NCBI GenBank assembly: GCA_030695285.1
Contig: JAUYTF010000067.1
Span: 1-8,645, forward strand
DNA from: Eubacteriales bacterium
GTDB lineage: Bacteria > Bacillota > Clostridia > Christensenellales > CAG-138
DNA: 8,645 bases
Reading direction: 5' to 3'
The notes below the pieces were generated by a model that was given only the letters and a program-made list of their open reading frames with translations, was not told the origin of the DNA and searched no databases. This document shows positions 1 through 6,847 of this stretch, piece by piece (the stretch's first letter is position 1; each line of letters opens with the position of its first letter). A program made the position numbers and the translations under genes.

Positions 1-1427
1 CGCAGGGGGAAACCGCGGGCGCGCAGGCCTGGAGCTCGTTTGACACCTATTGTGCGCCGTTTATCAAATACGACAACATGACGTTTGAGCAGGTTTGCCA
101 GTGCATCCAGGAGTTTGTGTTCAACATCAACGTGCCAACGCGCGTCGGATTCCAGTGCCCGTTTTCCAACCTCACGTTCGACATTAAGGTTCCATCCACG
201 CTCAAGGACTCGCCTGTCCTGATCGGCGGCAAGATAATGGAAGAAACATACGGCGATTTTCAGGAGCAGATGGACCTCTTCAACCGCGCGTTCTGCAAGG
301 TCATGCTCGAAGGTGACGCGAAAGCCCGTGTGTTCACATTCCCGATTCCGACCATCAATATCACCAAGGATTTTGAATGGTCGAGCCCGGTTGTAGATGA
401 TTTCATGCGCATCACCTGCAAGTACGGCATACCGTATTTTGCCAACTACGTCAATTCCGATCTGTCGCCGGAAGACGCGGTCTCCATGTGCTGCCGCCTC
501 AGGCTCGACACACGCGAGCTCAGAAAACGTGGGGGAGGCCTCTTTGGCAGCAACCCGATGACCGGCAGCATCGGCGTATACAGCATCAACTTGCCGCGCA
601 TCGGTTACCTCGCCCAATCGAAGCAGGACTTTTTCGAACGATTAAAGAAAATTGCGACACTCGGGAAAGTAAGCCTCGAAATCAAGCGCAAGATCATTGA
701 AACACAATCAGAGCAAGGGCTGTATCCGTATTCCACCAACTATCTGCGCAACATCAAAGAGCACACCGGCGAGTTCTGGACGAACCACTTCAACACGATC
801 GGCCTCGTCGGAATGAATGAATGTTGCTTGAACTTCATCGGAAAAGACGTTGGCAGCCCCGAAGGACTCGCTTTCTCGCTGGAGATCATGCATTACCTGC
901 GCGCTCTGATGATCGCGTTTCAGGAGGAGACAGGGCATAGCTACAATCTCGAAGCAACACCTGCCGAGGGCACGAGCTATCGCCTGGCAAAGGTAGACAA
1001 AGAAAAGTATCCGGGAATCATTCAGTCCGGCATAGACGAGCCGATGTATTCCAACTCTTCGCAGCTTCCGGTCGGGTTTACGGAAGATGTGTTTGAGTGC
1101 TGCGACCTTCAAGACGAACTGCAGTCGCTCTACACAGGCGGTACGGTGCAGCATCTCTATATCGGCGAGCGAATCGAGGACATCGAAACAGCGAAAACAC
1201 TCATTCAGCGTGTGTTTGCCAAATACAAGATGCCGTATATCTCCATCACGCCGACGTTTTCCATCTGCAAGGAGCACGGTTATATCGCAGGCGAGCATTT
1301 CAATTGCCCAACCTGCGGACAAAAAGCAGAGGTGTGGTCTCGCGTAGTGGGGTATCTGCGCCCGGTGCAGAACTACAACCCCGGCAAAAAGGAAGAATAC
1401 ATGATGCGGAAAAAGTTTGTCATTTAA
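1..1427 (+). CDS. nrdD: Anaerobic (class III) ribonucleoside-triphosphate reductase, large subunit, 3' part
   Basis: This enzyme reduces ribonucleoside triphosphates to dNTPs in the cytoplasm without oxygen, using a glycyl radical made by NrdG. The reading frame is open to the left edge (first full codon at 3, starting QGETAGAQAW), so the N-terminus, including any ATP cone, is outside; the ATG at 78 is internal. Numbering from that ATG, visible landmarks are the MCCRLRLD motif (Cys138/139), NECCLN with the likely thiyl-radical Cys250, and a zinc site made of Cys397-x2-His400 and Cys410-x2-Cys413. The glycyl radical motif is RVVGYLRPV, with Gly425 at 1350-1352. The C-terminus ends normally 24 residues after that Gly. 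A strong terminator follows, then nrdG, its usual partner. The family assignment is very secure; only the left end is missing. Confidence 0.97.
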   Translation, partial: QGETAGAQAWSSFDTYCAPFIKYDNMTFEQVCQCIQEFVFNINVPTRVGFQCPFSNLTFDIKVPSTLKDSPVLIGGKIMEETYGDFQEQMDLFNRAFCKVMLEGDAKARVFTFPIPTINITKDFEWSSPVVDDFMRITCKYGIPYFANYVNSDLSPEDAVSMCCRLRLDTRELRKRGGGLFGSNPMTGSIGVYSINLPRIGYLAQSKQDFFERLKKIATLGKVSLEIKRKIIETQSEQGLYPYSTNYLRNIKEHTGEFWTNHFNTIGLVGMNECCLNFIGKDVGSPEGLAFSLEIMHYLRALMIAFQEETGHSYNLEATPAEGTSYRLAKVDKEKYPGIIQSGIDEPMYSNSSQLPVGFTEDVFECCDLQDELQSLYTGGTVQHLYIGERIEDIETAKTLIQRVFAKYKMPYISITPTFSICKEHGYIAGEHFNCPTCGQKAEVWSRVVGYLRPVQNYNPGKKEEYMMRKKFVI

Positions 1428-1461
1428 TCCTTTCAGAGGGGCAAACCGATGCCACTGCTTC

Positions 1462-1501
1462 GTTGGAGATATGCTCGAAACTGCATATCTCCAACTTTTT
1501 T
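1462..1501 (+). terminator. Rho-independent terminator between nrdD and nrdG
   Basis: A perfect 13-bp inverted repeat (1462-1474 with 1483-1495) with an 8-nt loop is followed at once by six T residues (1496-1501). It starts 34 bases after the nrdD stop. It should end or thin out nrdD transcripts before nrdG, so activase would be made in lower amounts or from its own promoter. Confidence 0.88.
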
Positions 1502-1510
1502 CCGATTTTG

Positions 1511-1519
1511 TGATAGAAT
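1511..1519 (+). promoter_or_regulatory. Possible extended -10 promoter for nrdG
   Basis: TGATAGAAT fits an extended -10 element (TG-n-TAGAAT, -10 at 1514-1519). The spot where a -35 would lie falls in the right arm of the terminator and does not resemble the consensus. Transcription would begin near 1526, about 38 bases before the chosen ATG at 1564. The call rests on one element plus the need for a promoter after a terminator. Confidence 0.35.
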
Positions 1520-1563
1520 AGGAAGAGCATACGATGAACCAGCCGAGGAGGAGCGATACAGGC

Positions 1564-2247
1564 ATGCTGATTGCGGGATTCCAAAAAACATCATTCGTCG
1601 ATTATCCCGGTCAACCCTGTGCTGTGGTATTCACGCCCTATTGCAACATGGACTGCGTCTATTGCCACAACGCGCACATCATCAAGCGCGATGCGCCGCT
1701 GATTCCGGAAGACCCGGTTTTGGAGTATCTCGAGAAACGCGTAGGGCTGCTCAGCGCGGTCGTCATCTCCGGCGGAGAGCCGACGCTCCAGCAGAATCTC
1801 GAGGCGTTTATTCTGCGCGTGCGCACGTTTGGATATGCAGTAAAGCTCGATACAAACGGAACAAAACCACAAGTTCTGCTTTCGCTTCTCAGTAAAAAAC
1901 TGCTTGACTATATCGCCATGGACATCAAAGCGCCTGCAAACAAGTATGACGAAATCACGCATAGCTGCGTGGATATGGATGCCATACGCCGCAGCATCGC
2001 CGTCATACGAAACAGTGGAATTCCGCATGAGTTTCGCTTGACATTCGCACCACAGCTCACGCAGGAGGACGCACTGGAAACAGTGCGCATGGTCAAAGGG
2101 TGTGATCGGTTCTACTTGCAGCAATACCGCCCAAGAAACGATCTGGATCCGCGCGCGCACCCCCCCAACGAGGTCTTGAAAACCGGAGAAGCCATCGCGC
2201 GCGAGATTGGCAACTGCACTGTTCGCGGCCTTGGACCCGAGCATTGA
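1564..2247 (+). CDS. nrdG: Anaerobic ribonucleotide reductase activating protein (radical SAM)
   Basis: This protein uses S-adenosylmethionine and a [4Fe-4S] cluster to place the glycyl radical on NrdD. The product is 227 residues. The N-terminal MLIAGFQKTSFVDYPG opening is typical of the longer NrdG2-type activases. The cluster motif is Cys27-x3-Cys31-x2-Cys34, followed by the SAM-binding GGEP (70-73), KLDTNGT (94-100) and MDIKAP (119-124). I chose ATG 1564, not the in-frame ATG at 1534: a strong GAGGAGGAG ribosome binding site (1545-1553) lies 10 bases before it, and the family begins here. The gene follows nrdD by 136 bases across a terminator. No clear terminator is seen after its stop, so read-through into the lipoprotein gene is possible. 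The family is secure; that NrdD is the substrate is inferred from adjacency and similarity. Confidence 0.93.
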   Translation: MLIAGFQKTSFVDYPGQPCAVVFTPYCNMDCVYCHNAHIIKRDAPLIPEDPVLEYLEKRVGLLSAVVISGGEPTLQQNLEAFILRVRTFGYAVKLDTNGTKPQVLLSLLSKKLLDYIAMDIKAPANKYDEITHSCVDMDAIRRSIAVIRNSGIPHEFRLTFAPQLTQEDALETVRMVKGCDRFYLQQYRPRNDLDPRAHPPNEVLKTGEAIAREIGNCTVRGLGPEH

Positions 2248-2335
2248 ATGCGGTGTAATCAGCAACCCCAACCCGAAAAACAGCAGAAAGGGCTATGGTG
2301 CGTGTAGTTCTACAGGTTCGTCACAATTTATATGT

Positions 2336-2364
2336 TTGAACTATCCGCTTCCATCTATTATAAT
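2336..2364 (+). promoter_or_regulatory. Strong sigma-A type promoter for the L,D-transpeptidase lipoprotein
   Basis: The -35 TTGAAC (2336-2341) and -10 TATAAT (2359-2364) are separated by exactly 17 bases. The expected start of transcription is about 2371-2372, which coincides with the A of the ATG at 2372. No ribosome binding site fits between them, so the message appears leaderless. Confidence 0.82.
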
Positions 2365-2371
2365 AGCTACT

Positions 2372-3634
2372 ATGAAACGAAAAAATTCTTTCAACGCGAT
2401 TTTGACACTGCTGCTTGGTTTGGGACTTGCGCTCTGTCTGAGCGCTTGTTCGCAAGCACTCGATACGCTCAACACAGCTGCAGAGACGGTGCCCACGCCG
2501 GTTGCCCTGCCAACCGCTGAGCCGGTCATCACGATAGGGGATGCAATGACGCTTCCGCTTGACGACATGAGCGTAGGTCCTGCCGGATATACACACGCAG
2601 AGACTGCAGACCCAAACATCGCGCTCTTTGCGTTTACGGATACAGAGGGCGTGACGCAATATCGCATTTACGGCGGATATACGGTGTTTAGCGATGGTAT
2701 TGCGGGTGAGACTAAAACGGGATTTTACCCCTCAGACGAATCAGGCGCAATTCTGGCGCAAGCCGAAGACTTTGTCGATCCCGAACTGGAGCCGTTTGGC
2801 AGCTGCGCCATCTCGCCTTTGCCGGAAACAATCCGGTTGCGGGTGAAGTATTCGATGCTCGAAAACGGGCTGATCACGGGTGTTGAGGGCGGCACGTTTG
2901 TCTACGGTTCGTTCAACGGCGGGGAAGGCGCGTTTTATCCCGCTGACAGCAGTGGCATGATGATTCCCGGCGCACTGCCGACCACCGACAAGATCTTTGT
3001 TCCTTCCTATACGCCGGATTCCATTCCGGCAGCAGACGGAGATAGGATGATCGTCACGTATATCGGTTCACAAAGCGTAGTCATTTATCTGGCGGTAGAT
3101 GGAGAGTGGACCGAGGAGCGGGTGATGATCTGCTCCACAGGGCGCAGCAGAGATCTTACGCCGCGCGGAACATTTCATTTGGTTCGACAGCACCCCTATA
3201 AAAAGATGGGTGAAATAGACGGCGAGAATGTCTACTCGCAATATGCCAGCCGCATTGTCGGCAGCTATCTGTTCCATTCCGTACCCATTGGCGGAAAAAA
3301 ACGACAGGTTCAGGAGTACGGCAAGAAACAAATGTTTGTGAAATACTACGAGTCGCTTGGCACCATCGCCTCCGGCGGCTGTGTGCGCCTTCGCTGCGTG
3401 GATGCGTATTGGATGTATATGAATTGCATCGTCGGCACGGAGATCATCATTACGGACGATGCCGGCCCCACGCCGCCGCAGCCTCCCGTGCTGATCTACG
3501 AAGAACCGTATATGGATGCAAGGCACGAATACGGCTGGGACCCGAGCGATCCTGATCCTGAAAACCCGTATCATGCAATCTACACGCCGGAGTTTGTTCT
3601 GGATGGCCCCGTGGTGGATAAATCAAAAGACTAA
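2372..3634 (+). CDS. Lipoprotein with C-terminal L,D-transpeptidase (YkuD) domain
   Basis: YkuD enzymes form 3-3 crosslinks in peptidoglycan or attach proteins to it outside the membrane. This 420-residue protein starts with a lipoprotein signal: KRK, a hydrophobic stretch, then lipobox LSAC with lipidated Cys26. Residues 26 to about 226 include a Thr/Pro-rich linker and a stretch I do not recognise. The YkuD domain covers about 227-362, with STG..TPRGTFHL, His302 in FHSVPI and catalytic Cys337 in SGGCVRL. The usual His before GC is Gly here. A Pro-rich acidic tail follows, including DPSDPDPENPYH. ATG 2372 was chosen because it opens the signal peptide; the frame extends upstream to 2207 but overlaps nrdG and lacks signal features. 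There is no ribosome binding site. It could instead have carboxypeptidase-like or purely structural activity. Confidence 0.88.
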   Translation: MKRKNSFNAILTLLLGLGLALCLSACSQALDTLNTAAETVPTPVALPTAEPVITIGDAMTLPLDDMSVGPAGYTHAETADPNIALFAFTDTEGVTQYRIYGGYTVFSDGIAGETKTGFYPSDESGAILAQAEDFVDPELEPFGSCAISPLPETIRLRVKYSMLENGLITGVEGGTFVYGSFNGGEGAFYPADSSGMMIPGALPTTDKIFVPSYTPDSIPAADGDRMIVTYIGSQSVVIYLAVDGEWTEERVMICSTGRSRDLTPRGTFHLVRQHPYKKMGEIDGENVYSQYASRIVGSYLFHSVPIGGKKRQVQEYGKKQMFVKYYESLGTIASGGCVRLRCVDAYWMYMNCIVGTEIIITDDAGPTPPQPPVLIYEEPYMDARHEYGWDPSDPDPENPYHAIYTPEFVLDGPVVDKSKD

Positions 3635-3645
3635 ACTCTATTTTA

Positions 3646-3681
3646 AAGACCGTCCTCACCGGCGGTCTTGTTCTGTCTTCT
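3646..3681 (+). terminator. Probable terminator after the L,D-transpeptidase gene
   Basis: A 7-bp stem (AAGACCG at 3646-3652 with CGGTCTT at 3663-3669) starts 11 bases after the stop codon and is followed by a T-rich but interrupted tract. The larger hairpin at 3715-3749 gives a second stop for the same transcript. Confidence 0.6.
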
Positions 3682-3712
3682 CGGTCATTCGTCACTCAAA
3701 AAACTATAAAAA

Positions 3713-3750
3713 TAAAAAACACAGGATCGCTTATCGATACTGTGTTTTTA
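3713..3750 (-). terminator. Bidirectional terminator serving tRNA-Glu and the convergent lipoprotein gene
   Basis: A 10-bp stem (3715-3724 with 3740-3749) continues, after one G/A mismatch, into four more pairs (3726-3729 with 3735-3738) around a 5-nt loop. On the - strand it starts three bases after the tRNA CCA end and runs into a long T-rich tract. On the + strand the right arm itself ends in five T residues, so it can act both ways. Confidence 0.85.
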
Positions 3751-3752
3751 GT

Positions 3753-3828
3753 TGGCACCCAGTAGGGGAGTCGAACCCCTGTTCCCGCCGTGAGAGGGCG
3801 GTGTCCTAGGCCACTAGACGAACTGAGC
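3753..3828 (-). tRNA. tRNA-Glu, anticodon CTC
   Basis: This 76-base gene reads codon GAG. On the - strand the acceptor arm GCTCAGT pairs with ACTGGGT (with G-T and T-G wobbles), the D arm contains GTCTAGTGGCCTAGGAC, and the anticodon arm is CCGCC-CTCTCAC-GGCGG. The T arm is AGGGG-TTCGACT-CCCCT. The discriminator is G and CCA is encoded (3753-3755). The anticodon is at positions 34-36 of the standard numbering, CTC. The body closely resembles known bacterial glutamate tRNAs. A second isoacceptor (TTC) must exist elsewhere for GAA codons. Confidence 0.97.
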
Positions 3829-3843
3829 GCGGCTGCAAGGGAT

Positions 3844-3872
3844 ATGATACCGAAATATCTGCTTTGTGTCAA
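3844..3872 (-). promoter_or_regulatory. Promoter of tRNA-Glu
   Basis: On the - strand the -35 TTGACA (3872-3867) and -10 TATCAT (3849-3844) are separated by 17 bases. Transcription should begin near 3837, about nine bases before the mature tRNA 5' end at 3828. The perfect -35 fits the high expression of a tRNA. Confidence 0.88.
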
Positions 3873-3941
3873 GAGAATATCGCAATTAAAAACACTGTTT
3901 TTGCACGATGGAAAAAACAAGGTACGGAAGGATACCAGCGC

Positions 3942-3972
3942 AAAAAAAAGGCGGCTGCCACAGCGAACCGCC
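3942..3972 (-). terminator. Terminator of the acyltransferase gene
   Basis: On the - strand a GGCGG/CCGCC stem (3968-3972 with 3950-3954), extended by a wobble pair and a T-A pair, is followed by eight T residues (3949-3942). It starts seven bases after the TGA stop codon. Confidence 0.88.
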
Positions 3973-3979
3973 GCGCACG

Positions 3980-5248
3980 TCAGGATTCTTTTAGTTTGTT
4001 TCGCATGTGATGCTCATAGAGCTCCTCGGTGGCAAGCGCAATCTTGACGACGGAGAACGCGCAATCGTGCGGATAGCAATACCACGTATCCTCCAGCGTG
4101 TTGAGGTCGATACAATCGCCGTATTTGCCGAGGTAATTCAGCTCAATATGACAGGAATAGAGCGAAGGGACAGGCTTTTCCATTTCGAAATCGCCGTACT
4201 CACCCGTGCCACGCAAGGTGAAGCCTTCCATGTTGTGTGTCAGCGTGCCTTCGCCGATGTGGACGTATCCGTCGGCGTTTGGCAGAGACATGACGCGTAC
4301 AGGGGCACAGAAAGCATATGTTTCTGACTCCACCTCGCGGCGGACGTTCGCGCGCTGCCATTCATACCAATTCGGGATATGTGAAAACTCGGTTTCGCCA
4401 CTCTTGGCGTGCAGGCTGCCCAGCTCGTCCATTTTCCAGTTCTTATGACAGGCTCGGCAAAACAGCTCCGAACCCTCCGAACCCATTTGGTATTCCACAC
4501 TGCAGTGCGGGCACTGATACAATACCTGATGCAACCCTTCTGCGCGCCTGGGATAGGAGACGCGGATGCCGCGCGCGCGCTGCCAGGCGAAGTCGTCATA
4601 GGTAAACACCGCTTTAATCGCGTGGTTGATATCTGCCGCGGAGGTTTTTGCAAGTGTTTCCGCGGTAAAGAGGCAGGTGAGTTCTGCTTCCACAGGCTTT
4701 ACGCCGCGTTCGGAAGGATTCCAAACAGGAGAGTTGATGTGATGCCCGTGCATGATGAGCGAAACGACGGGAACCTTAAGAAGCTTACATAGTTTACCGA
4801 GAGACTCCGGTAAAACCGCGTTGGTACCGCAGAGGGAGTAGCGTGCTTCAGGGTAAAGCACGGCGATGTCGCCGTTTTTTACCACGCGGCCGAGTTGACG
4901 CACCAAAACAGCGTCGTTGGTAAACTTCCGCTTGCAGATGCAGCCGACGGTGCGCAGCAACCACTCACGACTGGCAAACCCGTTTTTCGTTGGACTTGTG
5001 AAGCCGTCGATGGCGACGACATAGTTGGCGCGGTGCGGGAAGATGGCGGCGGTGGTCACCTTAAAGTCAAGGAACGCGTTGTGGTTGCAGAGCAGCACAT
5101 ACGGCGGCTTGATGCCGTCCATGTTGTTTTTTTGAATCTTCGCCTTGTGCTTCCATACGTCGGGGAAGCTGATGGCCCAGGCGATTGGGCGGAGTTTTTG
5201 CTTCTTTGGATAGGCTAGCATGTCAAAGCGCACAAACGAATCCTGCAC
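3980..5248 (-). CDS. PlsC-like lysophospholipid acyltransferase family protein with zinc ribbon
   Basis: Members of this fold move an acyl chain onto a lysophospholipid or glycerol-phosphate acceptor at the membrane. The 422-residue product has the catalytic HX4D box (His56 to Asp61 in NHNAFLD), and PEARYS (133-138) in the place of the usual PEGTRS. After the catalytic domain, Cys246-x2-Cys249 and Cys264-x2-Cys267 form a zinc ribbon within a C-terminal half (about 240-422) that lacks an obvious relative. Standard PlsC proteins are about 200-250 residues and lack this part. No clear membrane-spanning segment is seen. The start is GTG 5248, chosen for the GAAGGAG site five bases upstream; ATG 5221 has none. 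The gene stands alone with its own promoter and terminator. The acyltransferase fold is fairly sure; the true substrate is unknown. Confidence 0.82.
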   Translation of the reverse strand: MQDSFVRFDMLAYPKKQKLRPIAWAISFPDVWKHKAKIQKNNMDGIKPPYVLLCNHNAFLDFKVTTAAIFPHRANYVVAIDGFTSPTKNGFASREWLLRTVGCICKRKFTNDAVLVRQLGRVVKNGDIAVLYPEARYSLCGTNAVLPESLGKLCKLLKVPVVSLIMHGHHINSPVWNPSERGVKPVEAELTCLFTAETLAKTSAADINHAIKAVFTYDDFAWQRARGIRVSYPRRAEGLHQVLYQCPHCSVEYQMGSEGSELFCRACHKNWKMDELGSLHAKSGETEFSHIPNWYEWQRANVRREVESETYAFCAPVRVMSLPNADGYVHIGEGTLTHNMEGFTLRGTGEYGDFEMEKPVPSLYSCHIELNYLGKYGDCIDLNTLEDTWYCYPHDCAFSVVKIALATEELYEHHMRNKLKES

Positions 5249-5304
5249 GAAAGCTCCTTCTCGCGGTCAACACTGCCGCAGTAAACTGTTGATAGACTGT
5301 TCGT

Positions 5305-5334
5305 ATTATAGGGGCAGGCATAGAAAATTGTCAA
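5305..5334 (-). promoter_or_regulatory. Promoter of the acyltransferase gene
   Basis: On the - strand a perfect -35 TTGACA (5334-5329) and a perfect -10 TATAAT (5310-5305) are 18 bases apart. Transcription should start near 5298, giving a leader of about 50 bases before GTG 5248. Within this leader, bases 5267-5292 can fold (TCAAC/GTTGA outside ACTG/CAGT), just before the ribosome binding site. Confidence 0.87.
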
Positions 5335-5337
5335 CCG

Positions 5338-5369
5338 AAAAGAAAAATGCCGCTCCAAAATCGGCGGCA
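5338..5369 (-). terminator. Terminator after the cysteine hydrolase gene
   Basis: On the - strand a TGCCGC/GCGGCA stem (5369-5364 with 5353-5348) with a 10-nt loop is followed by ATTTTT-C-TTTT-like sequence (5347-5338). It lies 73 bases after the stop at 5442 and ends three bases before the -35 box of the acyltransferase promoter. Confidence 0.78.
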
Positions 5370-5441
5370 ACGGCAGAGCAGATTTGCATTGCGCCATGAG
5401 AACCGTGGGTGTCTCTGTCGCTTGGCAAACGCAGCGTATGT

Positions 5442-5966
5442 TTACAAAAGCGAAAGCGCATCTTCCATATCGGCTACCCGCGCGAGGGGTTCTTGCCAGA
5501 TCATTCGCTCGTAATATTGGATGAGTTTTTCGCCGGAGAGAAACGGGTATGCATAGGTCGTCGTTGCTTCTGAGGGAATGTCAACTTCGTATCCGTGTTC
5601 AAAGGCGACTTTGACGCTGGTGTCGATGCAATATTCTGTCTGCATGCCGCAGACGACGAGCCGGGCGATGCCTTTCCCAGTGAGATACTCATGCAGTCCG
5701 GTATGGCGAAATGCGCTGCCAAAGCGTTTGTCGAAAACACGTTCGTCCGCGCGCGGGGTGAGGGATCGTTCCAACTGCCAGCCGGGCGAACCGAATGCAA
5801 GCACATCGTTTTCTCCGCCGTCATGACGAACGTAAATCACTTCGGTATCGTTCTTGTGCGCGGCGTCGATGCGCATTTTGAGATTGAGCATAAATTCGTC
5901 CATGCGGGCAGGGCATTCGTCGATCAATGCCTGCTGTACGTCTATGAACAATAGCGCTGTTCTCAT
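5442..5966 (-). CDS. Isochorismatase-fold cysteine hydrolase
   Basis: This family holds nicotinamidases, isochorismatases and other amide or ester hydrolases acting in the cytoplasm. The 174-residue product is complete and of usual size. The catalytic triad is visible: Asp9 (in LLFIDVQ), Lys80 (in FDKRFGSAF) and Cys113 (in GMQTEYCIDTS). The segment GMQTEYCID with no metal-binding DxHxxxH motif argues against a classical nicotinamidase. ATG 5966 has a GGAG site (5979-5976) nine bases upstream. The gene follows the alpha/beta hydrolase after 42 bases with no terminator between, so it is probably the last gene of the CDGSH operon. The substrate cannot be read from the sequence. GC content is high, as in most of the window and unlike the hydrolase before it. 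Confidence 0.88.
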   Translation of the reverse strand: MRTALLFIDVQQALIDECPARMDEFMLNLKMRIDAAHKNDTEVIYVRHDGGENDVLAFGSPGWQLERSLTPRADERVFDKRFGSAFRHTGLHEYLTGKGIARLVVCGMQTEYCIDTSVKVAFEHGYEVDIPSEATTTYAYPFLSGEKLIQYYERMIWQEPLARVADMEDALSLL

Positions 5967-5999
5967 ATTTGCTCACTCCAGGCAAATCATGCGAACCAC

Positions 6000-6019
6000 T
6001 AAGTTTTCTTAAGTTTTCT
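6000..6019. repeat. Perfect 10-bp tandem duplication across the hydrolase stop codon
   Basis: The unit TAAGTTTTCT occurs twice head to tail (6000-6009 and 6010-6019). The copies span the TAA stop (6009-6011, - strand) of the alpha/beta hydrolase, so one copy is the end of the coding region and the other lies just after it. It looks like a slippage product. Confidence 0.8.
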
Positions 6020-6836
6020 GAGCATCGGTTGTAAACATGTGTACAAATGCATCAATAAGTGTGTTAACTGTATCCGGGTTGTCATAGTTTGCGTTATGTG
6101 CAGCGTTCTGTATGATCTGCAACGGATAGCCGGTCACTATATGCCAAGCCTTACAGTAAGCGATTACTTTTCCAGTTTTGTCACTCTCACCTACAAGGAT
6201 TAATACGGGACACGTTATGTGAAGGTCTTGGTTCTCCTGAACGAAGCATCTATATCCAGTTCCCATTAAATCACACAACTCTCGATGTGAGTAGAACGAT
6301 AAGGCTTTTTGCATATTATCTTGCGTGCGTTTTGTTACAGCAACAGATTTTGCGACTGTATCGATAAGATATTGATGAGGATACAATCGACTCATCCATC
6401 CGACCTGGCGAAGCCATAATAGGTCTGATTTCGAGTAGTATTGCCTCCCGAAAGGACAGGTATCAATCGCAACGAATGCTTGCGCCATTTCGGGATATCT
6501 TAGCAAAAACGCCTGAATGATAAAACCACCCATCGACTGACCAACAAGTATTGCTTCATGGATTCCCTCGCTTAGTAATAATCCACACAGATCATCTGCG
6601 CAGTTTGCGTAAGAGAAGTCGTGGTATGGTCGCGAAAGTGCATGTGCGGGGGCGTCCCAAACAATAACGTTGTATTGGCCCGTAAAGAACGGAACCTGAA
6701 GATCAAACAATGTATGATCTGCCGTTAAACCGTGCAAAAAGAAAATCCAATGTGCAGACGGGTTTGGATTTTTGTAAATCCAATAAGCAATATCTCCGCG
6801 TAAAGAACGAAAACGCTTTCTTTCTAACTGAAACAT
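6009..6836 (-). CDS. Alpha/beta hydrolase
   Basis: The 275-residue product has the full alpha/beta hydrolase layout: oxyanion HG (35-36), nucleophile Ser101 in GQSMGG (99-104), acid Asp219 in VGESDKTG and base His247 in NAAHNAN. No signal peptide is seen, so it acts in the cytoplasm. I start it at ATG 6836, since AGGAG (6849-6845) lies 8 bases before it; the in-frame TTG at 6842 would be only two bases from that site. The site overlaps the TAG stop (6850-6848) of the CDGSH gene, so translation is probably coupled. Three 60-base lines counted by hand give about 42% GC, against 60-62% in lines from both neighbours, which points to a different origin. Esterase, lipase or C-C hydrolase activity are all possible. 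Confidence 0.9.
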   Translation of the reverse strand: MFQLERKRFRSLRGDIAYWIYKNPNPSAHWIFFLHGLTADHTLFDLQVPFFTGQYNVIVWDAPAHALSRPYHDFSYANCADDLCGLLLSEGIHEAILVGQSMGGFIIQAFLLRYPEMAQAFVAIDTCPFGRQYYSKSDLLWLRQVGWMSRLYPHQYLIDTVAKSVAVTKRTQDNMQKALSFYSHRELCDLMGTGYRCFVQENQDLHITCPVLILVGESDKTGKVIAYCKAWHIVTGYPLQIIQNAAHNANYDNPDTVNTLIDAFVHMFTTDAQKT

Positions 6837-6847
6837 ACTCAAAGCTC

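Noticed and set aside
1534..1563. Earlier ATG for nrdG at 1534
   Set aside because: It lies only about eight bases from the presumed transcription start, lacks a ribosome binding site, and adds ten residues absent from the family. ATG 1564 has a strong site.
708..1565. Long open frame (285 codons) on the - strand across nrdD
   Set aside because: It lies opposite a certain gene, has no ribosome binding site or recognisable domain, and runs over the nrdD terminator. It is a by-product of the codon composition of nrdD.
2241..2251. Palindrome GCATTGAATGC at the nrdG stop as a terminator
   Set aside because: The arms are five bases with a one-base centre and no T-run follows, so no stable RNA hairpin can form.
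1591..2271. Open frame of 226 codons on the - strand opposite nrdG
   Set aside because: It mirrors nrdG, shows no family motif, and has no promoter or ribosome binding site.
2207..2371. Upstream extension of the lipoprotein frame to 2207
   Set aside because: It overlaps the end of nrdG and would bury the lipoprotein signal peptide that starts at 2372.
3068..3574. Open frame of 168 codons on the - strand opposite the YkuD domain
   Set aside because: No motif and no start signals; the + strand domain and its catalytic residues are clear.
6837..6842. TTG start for the alpha/beta hydrolase at 6842
   Set aside because: Only two bases separate it from the AGGAG site; ATG 6836 has the normal eight.
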